The position numbers and the translations under genes are program-made. The notes below the pieces were generated by a model, which saw only the letters and a program-made list of their open reading frames with translations, did no database searches and was not told the origin of the DNA. From Chthoniobacter sp. (GTDB taxonomy: Bacteria > Verrucomicrobiota > Verrucomicrobiia > Chthoniobacterales > Chthoniobacteraceae), in contig JANXWQ010000581.1 in assembly GCA_025351065.1 (NCBI GenBank), positions 1 through 6,036 on the forward strand: 6,036 nucleotides of DNA. Direction: 5' to 3'. Positions 1-4,829 of the stretch are shown here, one piece after another. Positions within the stretch are counted from its first letter, which is position 1. Every line of letters begins with the position of its first letter.

Positions 1-456
1 CTCCTCCTCCTCGCGGCGTTCGCCTTTTCCGGCTGCGAGACTTCGGGCCAAAACGCGCTGCTTGGCGCGGCCACCGGCGCGGTGGTCGGCGGCGCGCTGC
101 ATGGGCGAGGGGACCAGGCGCTGGCGGGCGCGGCCATCGGCGCGGCGGGCGGTTATCTCATCGGCAAGGCCGTGCAGCACGACCGCGAGCGCGTCTATAG
201 CGAGGGCTACTACGACGCGCGCGGCGACCGCGATTACGACCGGCGCGACGACCGTTATTCCCGCGACGACCGCTACTCGCGGGACGACCGCTCGTATCGC
301 AGCGAGGCCCGGCGCTACCCGATGGGTCGCTTCACGGGCCGCTCGGGTTTTGTGACGAGTCCGTATGCGCCGTACAACCGCATCGACGTGCGCGGCATCC
401 CGCAAGGGGCGCAGGTCGTCGATCCGTCGTGCGACCGGATTTTCGTCAATCCGTAG
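1..456 (+). CDS. Glycine-zipper lipoprotein, 5' end missing
   Basis: The reading frame is open from base 1 to the TAG at 454-456 and shows 151 residues; the start codon lies left of the window. The visible part begins inside a signal peptide: a Leu/Ala-rich hydrophobic run ends in a lipobox-like F-S-G-C, with the Cys at visible residue 12 (bases 34-36), so a lipid-anchored envelope protein is likely. Residue +2 is Glu, not the inner-membrane-retaining Asp, so outer-membrane placement is possible. Residues ~19-57 form a glycine zipper (GAATGAVVGGAL, then GAAIGAAGGYLIG), as in small membrane-associated lipoproteins. Residues ~72-100 are a hydrophilic Asp/Arg/Tyr stretch containing three copies of a DDRYSR-like unit. 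The last ~45 residues (SPYAPYNRIDVRGIP, then DPSCDRIFVNP) resemble a C-terminal domain I recall from verrucomicrobial lipoproteins. An ATG at 82 lies inside the zipper and would lose the signal peptide, so I do not use it. The 3' end overlaps the convergent MFS gene by 11 bp. The molecular function is unknown. Confidence 0.85.
   Translation, partial: LLLLAAFAFSGCETSGQNALLGAATGAVVGGALHGRGDQALAGAAIGAAGGYLIGKAVQHDRERVYSEGYYDARGDRDYDRRDDRYSRDDRYSRDDRSYRSEARRYPMGRFTGRSGFVTSPYAPYNRIDVRGIPQGAQVVDPSCDRIFVNP
244..291 (+). repeat. In-frame 18-bp tandem repeat encoding (R)DDRYS
   Basis: Two 18-bp units (244-261 and 262-279) and a third partial unit (280-291) follow one another in frame, each starting CGC/CGG-GAC-GAC-CG and encoding R-D-D-R followed by Y-S in the first two. 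The copies differ mainly at third codon positions, so the peptide repeat is kept while the DNA has drifted. It forms the charged linker between the glycine zipper and the C-terminal domain of the lipoprotein. Copy number could vary between strains through slippage; this is inference. Confidence 0.75.
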
Positions 457-1816
457 TCTCCCGCTCGCCCACGGGATCGGCGGGCTGGAGCATGCCGATG
501 CAGCGGATTTCCGGCCATTGCCACGCGGTCGCGAAAACCACGAGGATCGTGCCGAGCCCGCCGCCGATGACGGATAGCACGGGGCCGAAAAACGCGGCGG
601 TGAGGCCGGACTCGAGCGTGCCGAGTTCATTGGATGAGCCGATGAAAATGTTGTTCACCGCGGAGACGCGGCCGCGCATGGCGTCCGGCGTGAGCACTTG
701 CACGAGGGTGTGGCGGACGACGACACTAATGTTGTCGCACGCGCCGGTGGCGACGAGGGCGAGGAAGGACAGCCAGAAAGTTTGCGAGAGGCCGAAGACA
801 GTGGTGGCGAGACCAAAGCCCGCGACGGCCCAGAGCATCGCCTTGCCCGCCTGCCGCATCGGCGGGCAGTGCGCGAGGGCCAGCGCCATGAGCACCGCGC
901 CGATGGACGGCGAGGCCCGCAGCCAGCCCAGCCCAACCGCGCCGACGTGCAGGATTTCATCCGCAAAAACCGGCAGCAATGCGGTCGCGCCGCCGAGCAG
1001 CACGGCGAAAAGATCGAGCGTGATGGTGGCGAGGATGACCTTCGATTCGCGCACGAAGCGCAGCCCGGTGAACAAGTCCTGGAGCGGGTGCGGGCGCACC
1101 CCGGCATGCTCCTGCACGGCGCGGATGGGGACGACAAAGGCGAGGCAGGCGAAGGCGCACGCGGCGTCGATGGCGTAGGCGCACGGCACGCCGTAGCGCG
1201 CGATGAGCAGCCCGCCGGCCGCCGGCCCGACGATGCTGGCAAACTCGAAATTTCCGCTGTTCCACATGACCGCGTTTGAGAGCGCGGCGCGTGGCACGAG
1301 GTTCGGAAAAAGCGCGCCGCGCGCCGCCCAGCCAAAGGCGCGGGTCACGCCATTCACGAACAGCAGCGCATACATCAGCGGCAGCGCCGGCTCGAAGACG
1401 ATCCCGCCTTTCTCCCCGCACCACGCCGCCACCGCGTAGAGCCCGCGCACCGCGGCGGCGAGCAGTGCGGTAGCCGGCACGTCGAGATGTCCGACGGCGA
1501 GAAACGTGAGCCCGACCGAAGCGAGCCCGGTGACGAGTTGCGTGATGAGGATGACGGTTTTGCGGTTCCAGCGATCCGCGGTGAGGCCGGCGGGGATCGA
1601 GAGAAAAACGATGGGCAGAGCGCCCATCAGGCCGACGAGTCCGAGCGCAGTTTTCGAGTGCGTGCGCTGGTAAATCTCGTAGCCGATGGCGATGCCGAGC
1701 ACCTGCCGCCCGAACGAGGAAATGAGATTGCCCACCGCGTAGCAGCGGTAGTCCCATGAGCGGAACGCGGCGTACGGATCGCGCTTTGGCGCGGCGGCGT
1801 TCGGGTTGGCGGGCAT
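446..1816 (-). CDS. MFS transporter, EntS/MFS_3-like
   Basis: This is a 456-residue inner-membrane protein of the major facilitator superfamily, closest by motif to the EntS/MFS_3 (DHA3-type) proton-driven exporters. Hydrophobic segments run along its whole length, consistent with about 12 helices. The loop after helix 2 carries the signature motif A (G77, D81-R82, R85-K86). Later family-type motifs are VRHTLVQVLTPDAMRGRVSAV (residues 367-387), written here only to locate it by its R368, D378 and R381, and FIGSSNELGTLESGLTAA (391-408). The substrate cannot be read from sequence; family members export siderophores or drugs. I place the start at the ATG complementary to 1814-1816 (MPANPN...). 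The open frame continues upstream to 1933, but those 39 codons are encoded by the inverted repeat and read as low-complexity sequence. No Shine-Dalgarno site is visible. Residues ~112-145 include a segment (RGLYAVAAWCGEKGG) that looks like an insertion between helices compared with typical members. The gene is convergent with the lipoprotein and divergent from adk. Confidence 0.9.
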   Translation of the reverse strand: MPANPNAAAPKRDPYAAFRSWDYRCYAVGNLISSFGRQVLGIAIGYEIYQRTHSKTALGLVGLMGALPIVFLSIPAGLTADRWNRKTVILITQLVTGLASVGLTFLAVGHLDVPATALLAAAVRGLYAVAAWCGEKGGIVFEPALPLMYALLFVNGVTRAFGWAARGALFPNLVPRAALSNAVMWNSGNFEFASIVGPAAGGLLIARYGVPCAYAIDAACAFACLAFVVPIRAVQEHAGVRPHPLQDLFTGLRFVRESKVILATITLDLFAVLLGGATALLPVFADEILHVGAVGLGWLRASPSIGAVLMALALAHCPPMRQAGKAMLWAVAGFGLATTVFGLSQTFWLSFLALVATGACDNISVVVRHTLVQVLTPDAMRGRVSAVNNIFIGSSNELGTLESGLTAAFFGPVLSVIGGGLGTILVVFATAWQWPEIRCIGMLQPADPVGERETTD

Positions 1817-1919
1817 GGGGCGGGCAGGGTTGGGGAGTGAAAGTGAAAGGGGAAGTGGAAACTGCCGCCGCCACTTTCCACTTCCCCTTTCACGCCCCGC
1901 TTTCCACATTCCGCCCGCT
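1817..1919. promoter_or_regulatory. Divergent spacer between MFS gene and adk
   Basis: This 103-bp spacer separates the proposed starts of the leftward MFS gene and the rightward adk gene, so it should hold both promoters and leaders. I see no clear -35/-10 pair and no Shine-Dalgarno sequence ahead of either start. Half of the spacer is taken up by a perfect inverted repeat (separate entry), and short GTGAAA and TTTCCAC motifs recur around it. Confidence 0.4.
1843..1893. repeat. Perfect 19-bp inverted repeat, 13-nt loop
   Basis: The left arm GTGAAAGGGGAAGTGGAAA (1843-1861) is the exact reverse complement of the right arm TTTCCACTTCCCCTTTCAC (1875-1893). The 13-nt centre (1862-1874) is CTGCCGCCGCCAC. 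Outside the arms, GTGAAA recurs at 1837-1842 and TTTCCAC at 1901-1907, suggesting the element is built from short purine- or pyrimidine-rich units. It lies between divergent genes and has no T-tract on either strand, so it is not an ordinary intrinsic terminator. It may be a dispersed REP-like repeat, an operator, or a leader hairpin in one or both transcripts; sequence alone does not decide. Confidence 0.85.
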
Positions 1920-2504
1920 ATGAAATACCGCACCTACCTCATCTTCGGCGCACCCGGCAGCGGCAAAGGCACGCAGGGCAAAATCCTCGGCGCGATCCCG
2001 CGCTTCTTCCACTGCGCGTGCGGCGATGTCTTCCGCCAGCTCGATACGCGCACCACGGTCGGCCAGGCTTTTCTCGAATACTCCAGCCGCGGCGAACTCG
2101 TGCCCGACGAGATCACCGTGAAGCTCTGGATGGCGCGTATCGGCGACATGGTGGGCTCGCACATTTTCAAACCGGACATTGATTCGCTCGTGCTCGACGG
2201 CATCCCGCGCAGCGTGCATCAGGCCGAGATCATGCGCGACCTGATCGACGTGCGGCGCGTCTTTCACCTCTCGTGCCCGGATCGCGAGGCGCTCGTCTCG
2301 CGGCTGAAAAAACGCGCGCTGAAAGAGAACCGTTTTGACGACGCGAACGAGGCGACCATCCGCGCCCGGCTCGAAACGTACGACGAGGAATCAAAGCCGG
2401 TGCTGAATTTCTATGGGCCGCAGATGGTCAAGGACATCGACGCCACGCAGACGCCGGTGAAGGTGCTGATGGACATCCTCGCGGCGATCAACAGCGAGGG
2501 CTGA
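1920..2504 (+). CDS. adk: Adenylate kinase (short-lid form)
   Basis: The 194-residue cytoplasmic enzyme should catalyse ATP + AMP = 2 ADP, balancing adenylate pools. The Walker A loop GAPGSGKGT is at residues 10-18. The nucleotide-monophosphate-binding region follows: GDVFR (35-39), LVPDEI (60-65), and LDGIPRS with Q101 (92-101). The Gln after DGxPR is typical of AMP-specific kinases, which favours AMP over UMP or CMP. The lid is short: only a few residues separate R132 from R138-F-D-D, with none of the Cys-containing zinc lid. Catalytic-type arginines at 39, 97, 132, 138 and 150 are in place. One oddity: the usual STGD Thr that touches AMP is replaced in C-A-C-G-D, leaving Cys34 there. I start at the ATG at 1920 because the P-loop then sits about ten residues in, as in the family; the frame is open further upstream through the inverted repeat. 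The gene is divergent from the MFS gene and followed by a repeat-filled spacer. Confidence 0.88.
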   Translation: MKYRTYLIFGAPGSGKGTQGKILGAIPRFFHCACGDVFRQLDTRTTVGQAFLEYSSRGELVPDEITVKLWMARIGDMVGSHIFKPDIDSLVLDGIPRSVHQAEIMRDLIDVRRVFHLSCPDREALVSRLKKRALKENRFDDANEATIRARLETYDEESKPVLNFYGPQMVKDIDATQTPVKVLMDILAAINSEG

Positions 2505-2661
2505 GGGCGGAAAATCCGAAATCCGAATATCGAAATCCGAAACAAATTCGAAGGACGAGAAAGTCGGAAAATCAAAACAGCGCGCATCCTTTCCTTTTTA
2601 TGATTTCAAGCAGTTCGGTTTTGTTTCGGATTTCGGATTTCGGATTTCGGATTTTTCCCTG
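2505..2661 (+). other. adk-fmt spacer dominated by repeat arms
   Basis: This 157-bp spacer is markedly richer in A+T than the flanking genes. It consists of a left repeat arm, a ~73-nt centre and a right repeat arm that ends close to the fmt start. Within the centre, AAATCA (2569-2574) can pair with TGATTT (2601-2606), which would extend the fold. No Shine-Dalgarno sequence precedes fmt. The region could end or attenuate adk transcription, but I see no classic GC-stem plus T-tract terminator. Confidence 0.5.
2511..2655. repeat. Long imperfect inverted repeat of 7-bp units
   Basis: The left arm at 2511-2546 and the right arm at 2620-2655 are reverse complements at 33 of 36 positions; the three mismatches are contiguous, at 2528-2530. 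The right arm contains four exact tandem copies of TTTCGGA (2624-2630, 2631-2637, 2638-2644, 2645-2651). The left arm carries the complementary TCCGAAA-type units with one degraded copy. The arms are separated by 73 nt (2547-2619). I recall TTTCGGA runs of this kind as common intergenic repeats in some PVC bacteria, where they give spurious translations such as FRISDFGF; this is recollection, not a search result. In RNA the arms could form a long hairpin ending six bases before the fmt start codon. Confidence 0.85.
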
Positions 2662-2662
2662 A
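2600..2662 (+). other. Possible 20-codon leader ORF overlapping fmt start
   Basis: An ATG at 2600 opens a 20-codon frame that reads through the TTTCGGA repeats and stops at the TGA at 2660-2662, whose final A is the first base of the fmt ATG (TGATG). Stop-start overlaps of this kind often couple translation. No Shine-Dalgarno site precedes the ATG, and the peptide (MISSSSVLFRI, then repeat-derived SDFGFRIFP) mostly reflects the repeat. It may well be chance. I report it as an arrangement, not as a confirmed gene. Confidence 0.2.
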
Positions 2663-3609
2663 TGCGCGCCGTCTTCATGGGCACGGGCGAAATCGGCGTG
2701 CCCGCCTTCCGCTGGCTGCTCGGCTTGCCTGAGTGCGAAGTCGTGGCCGCGGTCACACAGCCGGACAAGCCCGCGGGGCGCAAATTGGAGTTGCGGACGT
2801 CGGCGATCAAACAGCTCGCGGTGGAGCGCGGCGTGCCGGTCTTGCAGCCGGTGAAAATGCGCGCGCCGGAGGCAATCGCGGAAGTCGTGGCGCTGCGGGC
2901 GGACGTGATCGTGGTCATGGCTTACGGGCAGATTCTGCCAAAGGCGGTGCTCGCCGCCGGTCGGCTGGCGTGCCTGAATTTGCACGCCTCGCTGCTGCCG
3001 CGCTGGCGCGGGGCCGCGCCGATCCAGGCGGCCATCGAGGCGGGCGACGCGGCGAGCGGCATCACCGTCATGCACATGGCCGAGGGGCTCGACACCGGCG
3101 ACATCCTGCTGCTGAAAGCGACGCCCATCGCCGCTAATGAAACCGGCGGCTCGCTGCACGACCGGCTCGCGGAAATCGCCGCCGCCGCGCTGGCCGAAGC
3201 CTGGCCGCTCGTCGCCGACGGCACCGCGCCGCGCACGCCGCAGGATGAAACGCGCGCAAATTACGCGGCGAAACTTTCGCGCGAAAATGGGCGGCTCGAC
3301 TGGCGCGCGACGCCAGCAGAAATCGACCGCCGCATCCGCGCGATGAACCCGTGGCCCGCCGCGCACACTTTTCTTCCCTCGCCCGCCGGCCCGCGCCAGC
3401 TCAAGGTCTTCGCCGCATCGCCCCTCACGGACATCGCTGGCCCGCCCGGCGAAGTGCTGCGCGCGGATGACTCCGGGCTGCTCGTCGGCGCGGGCGGCGG
3501 CGCGGTGCTGCTGCGGGACGTGCAGCTCGAAGGCAAGCGGCGGATGAACGCGCGCGATTTTCTGCTCGGGCATCCCGTCGCGCCCGGCACTTTGCTCGGC
3601 GCGCAATGA
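2662..3609 (+). CDS. fmt: Methionyl-tRNA formyltransferase
   Basis: This 315-residue cytoplasmic enzyme transfers a formyl group from 10-formyltetrahydrofolate to Met-tRNA-fMet, enabling bacterial translation initiation. It is full length for the family. The N-terminal Rossmann-type formyltransferase domain starts at once with MRAVFMGTGEIGVPAF, followed by TQPDKPAGR (32-40). The catalytic triad is intact: N106 and H108 in LNLHASLLPRWRGAAPI, and D144 in EGLDTGDIL. These coincide with the numbering known for the E. coli enzyme. RAMNPWPAA (226-234) begins the C-terminal OB-like tRNA-binding domain (to ~315). The ATG at 2662 is chosen because it gives the canonical family N-terminus. However, there is no Shine-Dalgarno site: a 7-bp repeat array fills the usual place, and a tiny ORF ends in a TGATG overlap with this start. 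The 3' end overlaps the next gene by ATGA, so the two are probably co-translated. In many bacteria fmt sits beside def; def is not seen here. Confidence 0.96.
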   Translation: MRAVFMGTGEIGVPAFRWLLGLPECEVVAAVTQPDKPAGRKLELRTSAIKQLAVERGVPVLQPVKMRAPEAIAEVVALRADVIVVMAYGQILPKAVLAAGRLACLNLHASLLPRWRGAAPIQAAIEAGDAASGITVMHMAEGLDTGDILLLKATPIAANETGGSLHDRLAEIAAAALAEAWPLVADGTAPRTPQDETRANYAAKLSRENGRLDWRATPAEIDRRIRAMNPWPAAHTFLPSPAGPRQLKVFAASPLTDIAGPPGEVLRADDSGLLVGAGGGAVLLRDVQLEGKRRMNARDFLLGHPVAPGTLLGAQ

Positions 3610-4238
3610 ACCAACTTCAGCGCGCGCTCGATGCGCACGTCACCGCGCTGCGCGCCTGCACGCGGTGCCCGAAAATGCACCGCCCCGCGGTCTCCGGCGG
3701 CGCGGTGGTCTCTCGCGTCATCAGCGTCGGTCAGGCCCCCGGCGTGAAAGAGCCGGTGCTCGGCCGGCCTTTCGCATGGACGGCGGGGAAGACGCTCTTC
3801 GGCTGGTTCCACCGCGCTTGCGGCATGAGCGAGGCGCAGTTTCGCGCGACCATTTACATGGCCGCCGTCTGCCGCTGCTTCCCCGGCAAAAATGCCGCTG
3901 GCGGCGACCGCGTGCCGGATGCCGCCGAGATCGCCAAATGCGCTCGCTGGCTCGACGCCGAACTCGCGCTGCTCCGGCCCGCGCTGGTCATCCCGATTGG
4001 CAAACTCGCCATCCAGCAGTTCATCGCGTTTGACAAACTGACCGACGTAATCGGCAAAAAAATGTCCGTCACGCTCGGCGGCCACACGTTTGAAATCGTC
4101 CCGCTCCCCCACCCGTCCGGCGCCTCGCCCTGGCACCGCATGGAGCCGGGCAAAACCCTGCTCGATCAAGCGCTGAGGCTCATCGTCAGCCACCCCGCGT
4201 GGCCGCGCTACCCGACCGCGCTCTGCCGCCAGCAGTAG
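3606..4238 (+). CDS. Uracil-DNA glycosylase superfamily protein, Fe-S type
   Basis: The 210-residue protein matches the uracil-DNA glycosylase fold, most like the iron-sulfur family 4/5 enzymes that remove uracil from DNA to begin base-excision repair. A Cys pair in ACTRCP (C18, C21) near the N-terminus, C89 or C91 in AVCRCFPGKN, and C112 in IAKCARWL fit the four-Cys cluster-ligand pattern of family 4. Motif 1 reads VGQAPGVKEPVLGRPF (41-56) followed by AGKTL. The C-terminal motif is LPHPSGAS (167-174). Compared with the usual GE(A/G)PG and HPSPxN forms, the Glu is replaced by Gln43 and the HPS loop continues differently, so substrate range may differ. The start is the ATG at 3606, overlapping the fmt stop as ATGA, which suggests translational coupling. 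Its last 31 bp overlap the convergent gene at 4208-4747. The superfamily call is firm; the exact family and activity are inferred. Confidence 0.85.
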   Translation: MNQLQRALDAHVTALRACTRCPKMHRPAVSGGAVVSRVISVGQAPGVKEPVLGRPFAWTAGKTLFGWFHRACGMSEAQFRATIYMAAVCRCFPGKNAAGGDRVPDAAEIAKCARWLDAELALLRPALVIPIGKLAIQQFIAFDKLTDVIGKKMSVTLGGHTFEIVPLPHPSGASPWHRMEPGKTLLDQALRLIVSHPAWPRYPTALCRQQ

Positions 4239-4747
4239 TCGAAGAGCCCCTCGAACTCCACACGCTGCAGCCTCACCAGTTCGCGCACATTTTCCTCCGC
4301 GCCGAAACGCGCCTGCTCGCACTCGCCGGTCAACAAATACGGATCCCAGTTTTGCTGCCGCGCCATGTCGGCGGAAAATTCGCTGGCCGCCCGGTGCAGC
4401 GTCGCGAAGCACGGCAGCATGCCCGCACGGCGGAACCAGTAGCGCGCGTTTTCAAAGTCGCCCTGGCGGCGGTGCAGCATGCCGTGCCAGTAGGCGCCGA
4501 GGTCGCCTTTCGCGTCCTGGAAAAAAGCGTGCGCCTCGTCCAGCGCGTCGATGGCGTAGAGCAGTCCGCCGCGCACCAATGCGAAATTTTCCGCATGGCC
4601 GACCGCCTTACCGCCGCTCACCGCCGCACCGTCGGCGGCTCGGACGCGGAGCAGCAGCGTAGTGTTGAGCGGCTCGGATGGCGTGAGTTTTTCCAGCAGC
4701 CCATCCTGGAGAAAAATGCGGTCGATGAGGTCGGAATAACTCTGCAT
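4208..4747 (-). CDS. Conserved uncharacterised protein
   Basis: The 179-residue protein has no signal peptide or membrane segment and is likely cytoplasmic. The central part is its most distinctive region: ALVRGGLLYAIDALDEAHAF (56-75), then YWHGMLHRRQGDFENARYWF (86-105) and RRAG. This pattern of aromatic and charged residues (HRR.GDF.NA.YWFRR) is one I recall from hypothetical proteins in diverse bacteria, but I cannot name a family or function. Its helical A..Y..G..ENA.YW.R character is reminiscent of a tetratricopeptide-type hairpin; that is only a resemblance. The start is the ATG complementary to 4745-4747, with no obvious Shine-Dalgarno site. The 3' end overlaps the glycosylase gene by 31 bp, and the gene is divergent from the exported protein at 4830. 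Codon composition matches its neighbours, with no sign of recent transfer. Confidence 0.75.
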   Translation of the reverse strand: MQSYSDLIDRIFLQDGLLEKLTPSEPLNTTLLLRVRAADGAAVSGGKAVGHAENFALVRGGLLYAIDALDEAHAFFQDAKGDLGAYWHGMLHRRQGDFENARYWFRRAGMLPCFATLHRAASEFSADMARQQNWDPYLLTGECEQARFGAEENVRELVRLQRVEFEGLFDYCWRQSAVG

Positions 4748-4829
4748 GGGCGCGGAGCGTCGCCGGGCGCGGCGGAGGCGACAATAATTTTCATACAGTG
4801 GCAGGCGGGCTGCTTTCTACAGAGGAGTT
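4748..4829. promoter_or_regulatory. Divergent spacer with Shine-Dalgarno for 4830 gene
   Basis: This 82-bp spacer lies between divergent starts. A locally A/T-rich patch at about 4781-4798 (ACAATAATTTTCATACAG) is the most promoter-like part, but I cannot assign -35/-10 boxes with confidence. AGAGGAG at 4821-4827 is a clear Shine-Dalgarno match for the ATG at 4830; it is set unusually close, with two bases between its last G and the ATG. It is the only strong ribosome-binding site I see in the window. Confidence 0.45.

Noticed and set aside
957..1874. 305-codon minus-strand frame within the MFS gene
   Set aside because: It is out of frame with the MFS gene, which has the helices and signature motifs; this one is Arg/Pro-rich without motifs.
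1843..1893. Inverted repeat as an intrinsic terminator
   Set aside because: It lies between divergent gene starts, where no transcript should end, and has no T-tract on either strand.
1817..1933. N-terminal extension of the MFS protein by 39 residues
   Set aside because: These codons come from the inverted repeat and run into adk; the MPANP start gives a normal MFS N-terminus.
2624..2651. Tandem repeats as a possible CRISPR array
   Set aside because: The units are 7 bp and directly adjacent with no spacers, so they are a microsatellite-type repeat.
2572..3606. Long open frame on the minus strand (344 codons) opposite fmt
   Set aside because: It mirrors fmt, whose catalytic motifs are intact; the translation is Arg/Ala/Gly-rich with no recognisable domain, as expected for the antisense of a GC-rich gene.
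3261..4412. Long open frame on the minus strand (383 codons) across fmt, the glycosylase gene and the next gene
   Set aside because: It spans three better-supported genes and has a low-complexity composition with no family motif.
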